DNA from: Symbiodinium kawagutii
Taxonomy: Eukaryota; Sar; Dinophyceae; Suessiales; Symbiodiniaceae
NCBI GenBank assembly: GCA_009767595.1
Contig: VSDK01017381.1
Location: forward strand, 224,331-288,330
DNA length: 64,000 bases
Direction of reading: 5' to 3'
The position numbers were made by a program, and so were the translations under genes. The first letter of the stretch is position 1. Every line of letters starts with the position of its first letter. The notes beneath the pieces were generated by a model, which saw only the letters and a program-made list of their open reading frames with translations, did not search any database and was not told where the DNA came from. Shown here piece by piece: positions 1 through 7,590 of this stretch.

Positions 1-204
1 CGGTGATACGATGTATATTCTCTCAAAGCATCCCTTATAAATTTTCAATACTAAGTTTTGAATAAGAATACCTTTTCCACCTTGCGATGCGCTAACAATG
101 ATGCTTCTGAATGGTAGTTTATCTGCCTGTGCGTAGGGACTTTGTTTGAATTCATACTGTTTCACATTGATAGGTTCAATTTTTGGTGGTTCAAGTTTAT
201 GCAT
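1..204 (-). CDS. Packaging-ATPase-like protein, 3'-truncated by window edge
   Basis: The first 68 residues of a protein whose C-terminal part lies outside the window; the frame is open to base 1. After about 30 residues there is a beta strand followed by a P-loop-like stretch, SIIVSASQGGKGILIQNL (residues 34-51), then a strand ending ERIYIVSP. This order fits the start of the FtsK/HerA-type (A32-like) genome-packaging ATPases of Polinton-like viruses and virophages, which drive DNA into capsids. The residue after the P-loop lysine is Gly, not the usual Ser/Thr, so activity is uncertain. ATG at 204-202 is the first possible start after an AT-rich leader. The setting (integrase, methyltransferase, small genes) supports the call. 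The Walker B region is not visible, so another P-loop NTPase is possible. Confidence 0.55.
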   Translation of the reverse strand, partial: MHKLEPPKIEPINVKQYEFKQSPYAQADKLPFRSIIVSASQGGKGILIQNLVLKIYKGCFERIYIVSP

Positions 205-244
205 TATAATAATATATTTAAGAAATAAAATATATATTAATATA

Positions 245-397
245 ATGAAGGAAAATATTTTCTGTTTGAATTGGGCGTCACAGAAAATAGGACAGTTCGC
301 TTCATCACGTCATAAGAACGTAGGCACAGTTAATTCGGCGATAGAAGATGATAGAAAATACTGTCGGCTGAGTATAGTCCCCGAGTGTGAGCTTTGA
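245..397 (+). CDS. Small unrecognised ORF (50 aa)
   Basis: A short ORF starting at an ATG after a strongly AT-rich leader, diverging from the ATPase-like gene. I do not recognise the product. It has no membrane segment or clear motif and contains two cysteines. The intergenic hairpin at 428-466 lies 31 bp after its stop, which fits the 3'-end pattern of the neighbouring genes and is the main reason to list it. It could equally be non-coding DNA between two divergent genes. Confidence 0.25.
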   Translation: MKENIFCLNWASQKIGQFASSRHKNVGTVNSAIEDDRKYCRLSIVPECEL

Positions 398-427
398 CCC
401 TATGCCCTAAGTTGCTGATAAGTCACA

Positions 428-466
428 ATATAATTAGATTATATAAAGAGTATCATCTAATTATAT
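428..466. terminator. Perfect 12-bp AT-rich hairpin
   Basis: ATATAATTAGAT at 428-439 and its exact reverse complement at 455-466 enclose a 15-nt loop. It belongs to a set of hairpins at gene ends in this segment. In mimiviruses such hairpins mark polyadenylation sites. Here that role is inferred. Confidence 0.5.
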
Positions 467-572
467 CCATTTAAAGAGTAGATTTTATCCAATACACTTT
501 TCCTAAATAAATATTTAATATAGAAATATTTAGTTTTTGAAAAATAAATATCTAAATTCATTATATATCCAA

Positions 573-902
573 ATGTCTGATACCGACAATGCCGACAAAA
601 CTGTTGAAATGATTACCAAGCTGAACAAGTTAAACAAAATGACTAAAGGGATTGCTGATAATGTCCAAAAAATTATGGAAAACTTGGATGGGAAGGATGC
701 AAAGACTCAAGAAGAAGTGAAGGAAGAAGTGAGCAAAGCCTTTGAAAAGAAACAGATAGGGCGCCCAAAAGGGGATTACGACACCAAACGCAAACAATAC
801 TTTGACATGATAGTCGCAGGGAAAATCAAACAACCTAAGCAAATGACATTAGATTACTACGGGATTGAAAAACATGATGATACATACGCGTTATTAAATT
901 AA
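573..902 (+). CDS. Small basic protein, unknown (109 aa)
   Basis: I do not recognise this gene. The N-terminal two thirds is charged and probably helical, with heptad-like spacing of Leu/Ile/Met around residues 10-40 and KEEVSKAFEKKQIGRPKG in the middle. The C-terminal third is compact (KRKQYFDMIVAGK, then MTLDYYGIEK). The first ATG is at 573; a longer reading from a TTG at 537 would add 12 residues but has no support. It is followed 19 bp later by the methyltransferase gene on the same strand, and its 3' hairpin overlaps that gene's start codon. A structural or DNA-binding role is possible but is only a guess. Confidence 0.6.
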   Translation: MSDTDNADKTVEMITKLNKLNKMTKGIADNVQKIMENLDGKDAKTQEEVKEEVSKAFEKKQIGRPKGDYDTKRKQYFDMIVAGKIKQPKQMTLDYYGIEKHDDTYALLN

Positions 903-908
903 ATATTT

Positions 909-934
909 CTAATAATTATATATGAAATTATTAG
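909..934. terminator. 9-bp hairpin whose loop holds the next start codon
   Basis: CTAATAATT at 909-917 and AATTATTAG at 926-934 are perfect complements around an 8-nt loop. The loop contains the ATG (922-924) of the methyltransferase. It sits just after the stop of the 573-902 gene, so it may serve as that gene's 3' signal while also folding the downstream start. Confidence 0.45.
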
Positions 935-1539
935 AATTATTTAGTGGAACGGGTAGTGTGGGCAAAGTTGCAAGAGACCTCGGTTTTGATGTCGTATCTT
1001 TAGACTTGAAGAACGCCAACATCAACACCGACATCTTACAGTGGAACTACAAAGAATTCAACAAGAACGACTTTGATGTAATTTGGGCGTCCCCGCCTTG
1101 CACTGAATATAGCATAGCGAAGACAACAGGGGTAAGAAAGATTGAAGAAGCGAATAGAATTGTTTTAAAAACCATTGAGATAATTGACTATTTCAAACCG
1201 AAAGTCTGGTTCATTGAAAACCCACAGACTGGACTTTTAAAGAAACAACCGTTTATGAATAGATTTAAATATAATGATGTTGATTATTGTAAGTATGGAA
1301 TGCCTTATAGAAAGAGAACCCGATTATGGAACAACCTTAACAATTGGAAACCGAGAGATTTATGTAAGAAAGACTGCGGACAAATGGAAGGAAATAGGCA
1401 TAAGGAAACGGCACAGAGAGCTCCAAGCGGGAAGAAAAAAAGTTGGAAAGAGAACTACACACTATTTAAACAAGACGAATTGTATAAAATCCCCGAAGGA
1501 TTGATAAGGGAAATTTTTGAACATTTAGACCAGCAATAA
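922..1539 (+). CDS. C5 cytosine-specific DNA methyltransferase, virus-type
   Basis: Predicted to move a methyl group from S-adenosylmethionine to carbon 5 of cytosine in DNA. At 205 aa it is short for the family, with a reduced target-recognition region. Visible motifs in order: motif I ELFSGTGSVGKV (residues 5-16), an acidic residue after strand 2 (SLDLK, D28), catalytic motif IV SPPC (C60), motif VI IENP (residues 98-101, in place of ENV), and motif VIII YRKRTRLW (129-136). The C-terminus is Lys-rich. The start is the first ATG, 19 bp after the preceding gene. It converges with the integrase; two hairpins lie between them. Such enzymes are common in phages, virophages and Polinton-like viruses, where they may protect viral DNA. 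It is unrelated in layout to the methyltransferase gene at 29.4 kb. Confidence 0.85.
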   Translation: MKLLELFSGTGSVGKVARDLGFDVVSLDLKNANINTDILQWNYKEFNKNDFDVIWASPPCTEYSIAKTTGVRKIEEANRIVLKTIEIIDYFKPKVWFIENPQTGLLKKQPFMNRFKYNDVDYCKYGMPYRKRTRLWNNLNNWKPRDLCKKDCGQMEGNRHKETAQRAPSGKKKSWKENYTLFKQDELYKIPEGLIREIFEHLDQQ

Positions 1540-1546
1540 CTCATGA

Positions 1547-1601
1547 TTGCTTAATCAACGATTAAGCAAAATTATTGCTTTTGACTTATGTCAAAAGCAA
1601 T
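1547..1601. terminator. Pair of back-to-back hairpins between convergent genes
   Basis: Hairpin 1 is TTGCTTAATC (1547-1556) with GATTAAGCAA (1560-1569), a 10-bp stem with a 3-nt loop, 8 bp after the methyltransferase stop. Hairpin 2 is ATTGCTTTTGAC (1574-1585) with its complement at 1590-1601, a 12-bp stem with a 4-nt loop, and it overlaps the integrase stop codon (1588-1586). Each convergent gene therefore has its own stem-loop. A transcript-end role is inferred from the hairpin rule of mimiviruses. Confidence 0.6.
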
Positions 1602-2527
1602 TCATGCCTTAAATAGGGTTTAGTCAGACCTTCCAGTTTGAAAGTCCTATTGCCCATTGCGTCGTGCTTTATCTTTTCAACCTTGTATGCTCTTTCAGAC
1701 CATTTACTGTTGTATTCTTTCCTATCGGTATAGTTGCCCTTCTTCTTGTGGAAATACTTCACCTTATCACCTTCTCTTATTTCTGGATACTTTCGTTTGT
1801 TCTTTTCTCTCAATGTTAGATTAACTCTTACCGTGGAGTTGTTCTCATCTTTGTGTGCCTGTTTCGGTGTCATCTTCGTTGATGAATGGACAGTGGTATT
1901 GTATTTGTTCAGTGCTGGTGTGAGCATTGATGTCCATCCTGCCTTGTTAAATCTGACCCTGTCGTGTATCATATTTTTCATGGTTCTGATAAACCTTTCC
2001 GCTACGTTGGCGTGGGTTTGTGTGATGATGTGTTCAATGCCTTCACCATCAAAGAACTCTTTGACCACTGATTGGAAGGCACCGTCGTTGTCAGAATATA
2101 TGGACATAGGAAATCCCATCTTCTTAAAGGCTTCTTTTAAAGCAGATAGGACGCTTTGACTGTTATTCTCTTTCATCGGTATGACGTCTGCATACTTGCT
2201 AAAAATGTCAATGACAACTAAAGCGTATCTCGGTTCGGTTTTAGTGGTTTCAACTTTTACCTCTGGTTTCTTGGAGAGCGGGGCCATGACCATAATGTCT
2301 ATCTGATATTCAAACCTTGCGAATGGAGCAGTATAAGAATTGGTGCCTCTGTATCCTTTGATTTGTTTGTTGGGTTGTTTCTTCATAAAGTCTTTCACTT
2401 CATCTAATGTTATTTCTTGATTTTGTTGCTTTGCTTTCTTGTATGTTTCTTGAATTGAACCGAACCCACCTTCATTGTCGTAATAGACGTTGCTGATAAT
2501 CTGTTCTTTGGTTAATCTTCTTGCCAT
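1586..2527 (-). CDS. Retroviral-type (rve) integrase, Polinton/virophage-like
   Basis: A 313-aa DDE integrase that would insert the element's DNA ends into a target. The RNase H-like core shows YQIDIMV (candidate first Asp, D77), VVIDIFSKYADV (residues 104-115), YSDNDGAF (second Asp, D146) and NVAERFIRTMKN (Glu, E177). About 30 residues separate D146 and E177, slightly short of the classical D,D35E spacing. The last 70 residues (KVKYFHKKKG ... YKVEKI ... YLRHELL) look like the SH3/chromodomain-like tail of Maverick/Polinton and gypsy-type integrases. The N-terminus (to about residue 70) is helical and lacks an obvious HHCC zinc finger. The reading frame is intact, so the element may be recent. 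The ATG at 2527-2525 is the first one in the frame. No reverse transcriptase or protease is seen, which argues against a retrotransposon. Confidence 0.85.
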   Translation of the reverse strand: MARRLTKEQIISNVYYDNEGGFGSIQETYKKAKQQNQEITLDEVKDFMKKQPNKQIKGYRGTNSYTAPFARFEYQIDIMVMAPLSKKPEVKVETTKTEPRYALVVIDIFSKYADVIPMKENNSQSVLSALKEAFKKMGFPMSIYSDNDGAFQSVVKEFFDGEGIEHIITQTHANVAERFIRTMKNMIHDRVRFNKAGWTSMLTPALNKYNTTVHSSTKMTPKQAHKDENNSTVRVNLTLREKNKRKYPEIREGDKVKYFHKKKGNYTDRKEYNSKWSERAYKVEKIKHDAMGNRTFKLEGLTKPYLRHELLLT

Positions 2528-2556
2528 TATATTAAACTTTTAGATTTTTAAATTTG

Positions 2557-2576
2557 AAAAACTACTTAAAGAAAAA
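2557..2576 (+). promoter_or_regulatory. Shared upstream motif, copy 1
   Basis: AAAACTACTTAAAGAAAAAA occurs here, 48 bp before the ATG at 2605, and is repeated exactly at 3109-3128. Exact repetition of 20 nt upstream of two consecutive genes suggests a promoter element, as in giant viruses and virophages that use a short conserved upstream box. The core may be CTACTTAAAG. Confidence 0.5.
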
Positions 2577-2604
2577 ACGCTTTACTATAATAGGAGTAAA
2601 TAAG

Positions 2605-3120
2605 ATGACTAAATTTGAGTGTGGATGTCGCATAATGACTGATGTTATAAGTCTGAACAGTAGAGACCAACCCAACTGGTCATATTTGCTTAAAACCTTC
2701 GTGAATATCTGCGGGAAGTGTGGGAAGAAACAAATAAAATTCCAATATATGGAAAACAAACTTATGGAGATGGAAAAGCAAAGAATGGAAATGTTCTTTC
2801 AAAGTGATGACGATGATGAAGAAGAGTATGATGAGGAGTATAAAGAACAATTCAGAAATATGACTGATGAAGAGATAGAGAGACATATAGGATTGGAAAG
2901 AGTAAGAAATGTAATGGATGGTTTTGATAGAGAACACGGTATAGACAAAATCAGAAGGATAGTAGAAGAAATCAGAAACGAGAACAACCAACCTGAACCC
3001 GAAGATAAAGATTATGATAGTGATAGTAGCGAGACACAACGAATGAAACGATTACAGTGGATAAATGAAAACCGAAAACCGAAAACCCAAAAACTGAAAA
3101 AGTCTCCGAAAACTACTTAA
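2605..3120 (+). CDS. Acidic protein with CGKC zinc-ribbon-like N-terminus (171 aa)
   Basis: Not recognised. The first 50 residues hold FECGC and ICGKCGKK, together a possible zinc ribbon. A highly acidic run (SDDDDEEEYDEEYKEQ, from about residue 68) and a charged helical region follow, then a basic tail ending KKSPKTT. The chosen start is the first ATG (2605), 48 bp after the shared upstream motif; a TTG-initiated extension has no support. The stop codon lies inside the second copy of that motif, so the end of this gene doubles as the control region of the next. The acidic middle suggests a protein-protein or nucleic-acid-mimic role, but that is speculation. Confidence 0.6.
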   Translation: MTKFECGCRIMTDVISLNSRDQPNWSYLLKTFVNICGKCGKKQIKFQYMENKLMEMEKQRMEMFFQSDDDDEEEYDEEYKEQFRNMTDEEIERHIGLERVRNVMDGFDREHGIDKIRRIVEEIRNENNQPEPEDKDYDSDSSETQRMKRLQWINENRKPKTQKLKKSPKTT

Positions 3121-3128
3121 AGAAAAAA
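3109..3128 (+). promoter_or_regulatory. Shared upstream motif, copy 2
   Basis: Exact second copy of the 20-nt motif at 2557-2576, 42 bp before the ATG at 3151. It overlaps the last codons of the preceding gene. A 12-nt palindrome, ACTATATATAGT, follows at 3131-3142. Confidence 0.5.
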
Positions 3129-3150
3129 AGACTATATATAGTAAGAGAAA

Positions 3151-3810
3151 ATGACTACTTTAATTTGTGAGCATCAATTAGAAAATGAATATGACCATAC
3201 TATGCTTCAATGTGTGAGGTGTGAATTGCAAAATGAAATTAAAGAATGTAAAACATGTAAAATCAATAGTAATAAACTTAAAAAAGCAAACAATATATTT
3301 CCTGATGTCATTGTTGATTTAATCAATAGTTTCAATGCTTGCAAAAGATGTATTAAAACTATGGACATAATCAAGAGCGAACCTAATGAAATGAATATTG
3401 AAGAAGCAAATTTATGGTATTTTGTTCAGTTAAATCCATTACCTTCAAGGACAATTTTAAATAAACAACTTAGTGACATATATCAACTTGAAATATGCAG
3501 AGGGTCGCTTTGGATGGGTGATTTCAATTTTTATAGTTATTACCAAAATTGGTTCAAAGAGCTTTGGAAATCTAAAACAGTTAGTAGGTTAAGTTTTTCA
3601 ACTATGCAAGGTATTTTGGGAATTATGTTTAGCATCAAAGGTAAAAAATACAAATTGGAATATCCAAATGTATTCAATAAAGGGTTTTATAGAGATAATG
3701 TTTATGCTTATCTTAAAAAAACACCAATATTATACAAGATTCTTATCGACAATTCAGTTATTCAAATTAATAATATATTAATCAAATATATATTATTAAT
3801 TAATCTTTAA
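3151..3810 (+). CDS. Cys-rich N-terminal protein, unknown (219 aa)
   Basis: Not recognised. The first 75 residues hold paired cysteines (CEHQ, CVRC, CKTC, CKRC), which could bind one or two zinc ions. The remaining 140 residues are rich in aromatic residues (LWYFVQLNPLPSR, GSLWMGDFNFYSYYQNWFKELW) and end in a hydrophobic stretch encoded by the 3' hairpin. No catalytic motif is seen. The upstream motif copy at 3109-3128 supports the start. This is the last virus-like gene; the base composition changes just after its stop. Confidence 0.6.
   Translation: MTTLICEHQLENEYDHTMLQCVRCELQNEIKECKTCKINSNKLKKANNIFPDVIVDLINSFNACKRCIKTMDIIKSEPNEMNIEEANLWYFVQLNPLPSRTILNKQLSDIYQLEICRGSLWMGDFNFYSYYQNWFKELWKSKTVSRLSFSTMQGILGIMFSIKGKKYKLEYPNVFNKGFYRDNVYAYLKKTPILYKILIDNSVIQINNILIKYILLINL
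3765..3801. terminator. 14-bp AT-rich hairpin at gene end
   Basis: An AT-rich arm at 3765-3778 pairs perfectly with 3788-3801 around a 9-nt loop. It overlaps the last codons of the 3151-3810 gene and ends 6 bp before its stop. It is the longest of the segment's 3'-end hairpins. Confidence 0.5.
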
Positions 3811-5803
3811 AACACAACAACCACCAACAACAACCACAACACCTAACCTAAAACCAAAACAGGGGGCGATGATAACAAAATGATAAATTACACCTCAGAA
3901 CCATCACAAGGAAAAACAACAAAGGTAACAATGAAATGTTGAACATCAACATAAAAACATAACAGGTAACATATAAACAATGATGCCCCAGAACCATCCT
4001 TTTACCATTTTTTTCGGGGGGGGGTGTGGGAGTCCGGGGGCCGGGCTCATATAAAACATGTCTGATAATGGTGAACAAAAAATGATTTGTCATGGATACC
4101 GTGCTCAAAACGGCTAACAATGGTTACTACTGGTTCGCAACGGTTGATATTACTCATGATGAGTAGCATCCTGGAAACGAGCGCGCACGCTCCACCAAGA
4201 GGGTATCTGAGGGCAATAATTGCACATCCCGGGAGGCTGCTAAACCATTTTAAGTTGGCTATCACTATCGACAAGAATTTCCAATTTCAACCAGTCCAAA
4301 TTGTAGTAAATGGTTGGTATTTGAATTTTCAATAACACAATTTCCAATAAGATTGGTATCATTTTTGTTTTACTTAGGAACCCGGCCGAAAAATCAACTG
4401 ATGATTCAAAACCCCTGTGCCCATTCCTGCCACGGCGGCAGCTGTATTCATCATTGAGATGGGTGTGTCATCATTGTCTTCGTGCTGGATCATGGAGATG
4501 ATGGGTTGTTGAAAAACCCTCGGATGTTTCTTCTTGCTGCAAAACCCAGTGTTGGTAAGATGAATAAGAGCTTGTTTGTCTGTAGTAAGTAAAATTGAGA
4601 TATATAGTGGATACTTTTCATTCTAATACCTTGGCCATTGACTATTACTGAATAGTGGTTAGCCATTGATTAATATATGGTTGCCATTCAACAGTACTAT
4701 ATAGTATTGGCCATTGATTAACACTTGGCTAGTGAAAATTGAATAGTGGTAGCCATTACTTTTCCTATAAATTGAATCATCTCTACCACTCCCCGCTGTG
4801 AACATTTGAGCTGTGCCCAGCTTCGGGGGTCGCGGCCAGGGAAGACCAGGAGGTGGCGCAGACAGCGCACTGGATTCCCCATGAGGAAATCTTCATGCGA
4901 AAAATGGATCTGAAAATGGCTGGAATGGCTCTGCCGGGGCAAATTGCTGAGCTTTACTGATGAGTTTTCGGTGTTCACGGCTCAGAATCGAGTTCTATTT
5001 TCGGTGCTACTGTTTTCTTGAGCAGTTGGTTCTGATTTTCTGTTGAGTTGTGAACACAACGCTAGCCAGGCAGAATTGACTCACTAGTCACTAGTCCAAC
5101 GGCTGCACGTTTTGACCTACAGCAGAGCAGGGTGCTGCAACCGCAGCAAATTTCCACCTGTGATGTGCTGGCCAATCATTGACCCATCAAGTACAGGAAT
5201 TCTGAACCTCGCGACCTGTGTTGCGATGTTTTTCCCCACGGCGGCCATGGCTCTTGGCTTTTGGCTCGACCTCTACACATGCCAAGCAGAAGGGAGGGAA
5301 GATAGGCCGAAGCACAGTCAGCACTGACTGCTTCTTCTGCCCATCAGTAGAAACAGGATGAAGCACCAGCAGATGGAATTTCCAAAAAACTTATCTTCCA
5401 CCTGCTTGGCGCTGTGCTTCTCGGACGTAGCAAAGCCTCGGCTGAAGTCAGCCGTGGCTTGCTGGCGCCCCCTTGTAGCAAGTTGGCTTCGTTGGTTTGT
5501 TGTCGTTTGCCACTGTATAAACAGTGCGCAATTGTCAATACACATCTCTCTATTATATCACATAGACAAGTGAATACATCAGTAAGTAAACAGAAGTTAT
5601 ATGACGAGTTTACAGTTTAAAGCAATGGGTTCCAACGAAGTTTCTCCTACCAACTTGCCCGCAGGCATCACCGCACATGTTAATGTTGGAGGTGTCGAGT
5701 ACGCCCCAAATCTTGGGTGATCGAACACCAGTGGCTCCATTGCCGGGACACTGATATCACCATTCGAATGTCTAGTCAAGTCAGATCAGGGGTGGAAGTA
5801 TCG
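3811..5803. other. Transition region, no supported gene
   Basis: A CAA/ACC-rich stretch (3811-3860) leads to a G-rich tract at 4016-4045 with four G-runs (9, 3, 5 and 3 Gs), a possible G-quadruplex. Beyond it the DNA resembles the rest of the host contig: degenerate TGGTT/AACCAT words and scattered short ORFs without family features. The left element boundary must lie somewhere between 3811 and about 4050. I see no terminal inverted repeat, but the other end of the element is outside the window. Confidence 0.5.
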
Positions 5804-5904
5804 TGGTTTCTTAAAGTAGGGGTACCCCCTAAAATGGATCGTTTATTACTGTAAATAAAGGGTTCATAAACTGGATGATAACGGGGGGTATGACTTGAGA
5901 ACCC
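5804..5904. mobile_element. Small inverted-repeat element (MITE-like), diverged copy
   Basis: Starts TGGTTTCTTAAAGTAGGGG and ends with the degenerate reverse complement (TGACTTGAGAACCCA). It is about 100 bp with roughly 30-bp terminal inverted repeats. It belongs to a family also found at 10.7, 16.8, 19.5, 56.5, 61.1 and 62.0 kb. No coding capacity. Confidence 0.6.
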
Positions 5905-6877
5905 AGCATATTCAGGCTCGTGGTCTGGGAGTGAGCCAGGGAGTTGGACCCAAGAGGGTCACTCAATCATGGTGAGGCCATTGACTGGGGACCGCGGAGG
6001 TATGGTTGCTTGATGCCTAACAATGGTTACTAACAAGGGGATGAGAAGCAAATGGTTATCCCCTTAATTAACAATTAACCATGGTTATTAACAAGGGGAT
6101 GTTGTTAACCAGTATTAACAATGGTTATTAACAACGGTTATTAACAATGGTTATTCATGAGGGATATAGCAACTGTACTGGTTCGTTTACCATTGCAAAT
6201 GGGTTAAACAAGTGGATGATAGGAGGGAGTTCCCGAAATTGAGACACACCCACATGAGTCAATTTATGGTGTCTTGTAAAGGGGTATTGCATGACCAAGG
6301 AATGTGATTGAGAATCACACACAGACACAGCATATGCGTCGATTTTTCGATGATTCTGTGCTATGCTTGTTGCATTCACTTTGAGCTCTTGGACGCTATT
6401 GGATTCCAATGGATACAAAGGCCTTTGAGTGCAAGAACTCACGTACAGTATGATCACCTCCTCTATAGTCTATACATTTCCCCAAATCATGAAGGCAAGC
6501 AGTGCGATCCAAGACGCAATGATCTCGTTGGGAAAAAGCAACTATGCAGTGATCCACCATCAAACGGTCATCTGGACCGGTGCTTCTAGTCCTTGGCCAC
6601 TGGCGTTTGGCATTTGGCCATCATCAAACGGTGGTGCGTCTTTTCCGGGTCAAGCATGGTCACCACCGTGAAAAATTGAAGTGCAGAGGGTGGTCACATG
6701 TCTCAACAGCCGACTTTGCTCATGAAACCAGCAGCAACCCTGGTTGACCCACAGACACCGCCGACCGTGCGAGCGTTTTAATGTTTTTGCGCTGCAACTG
6801 CGACGAGGGATCCTACCACGCATGTACGGAAATTTCGATACTTATATATAAGATGTGCACATACGGTACGTACTATG
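5905..6877. other. Intergenic, no supported gene
   Basis: Contains short degenerate repeats of AACAATGGTTATTAAC type (about 6020-6160). I see no ORF with domain features or exon-like structure. Confidence 0.4.
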
Positions 6878-7590
6878 AACATACATACAAATAGACAGAG
6901 ACAGACGGACGGACCGACTGACCGACAGACCGACCGACAGACAGAGAGGCAGACGTACAGACATACCGACATTCACACGCATACACACATACACACATAC
7001 ACACATACACACATACACACACATACCTACATACCTACAAACCTACATACCTACATACCTACATACCTACATACCTACATACCTACATACCTACATACCT
7101 ACATACCTACATACCTACATACCTACATACATACATCCATACATACATACATGCATACATACATGCATACATACATGCATACATACATGCATACATACAT
7201 GCATACATACATGCATACATACATGCATACATACATGCATACATTACATCCATGCATACATCCATGCATACATCCATGCATACATCCATGCATACATCCA
7301 TGCATACATCCATGCATACATCCATGCATACATCCATGCATACATCCATGCATACATCCATGCATACATCCATGCATACATCCATGCATACATCCATGCA
7401 TACATCCATGCATACATACATACATACATACATACATACATACATACATACATACATACATACATACATACATACATACATACGTACACATAGGACGGAC
7501 CTACATATCCAAATGCGTGAATACCTACCGACACACATACCTACATACATAACTACTTACACACATACAAATTTGTGAGGTACATCGCTT
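6878..7590. repeat. Compound CATA-type microsatellite/minisatellite
   Basis: A layered array: GACA/GACC tetramers (about 6888-6960), ACACATAC units, then CTACATAC 8-mers (about 7020-7130), CATACATACATG 12-mers (about 7140-7243), CATACATCCATG 12-mers (about 7247-7415, some 14 copies) and pure CATA tetramers (about 7415-7483). Long ORFs on both strands here are artefacts of the repeat. A degenerate tail of CATGCA-like words runs on to about 8410. Confidence 0.95.

Noticed and set aside
5240-5275. Relic of the dinoflagellate spliced leader (CTTTTGGCTCGAC)
   Set aside because: Only a short, imperfect match to the leader's 3' part; no CCGTAGCC part precedes it.
6875-7578. Long open frames on both strands (HTYIHTYI-type, VCMYVCMY-type proteins)
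   Set aside because: They are translations of the CATA microsatellite, open in many frames because the repeat contains no stop codon.
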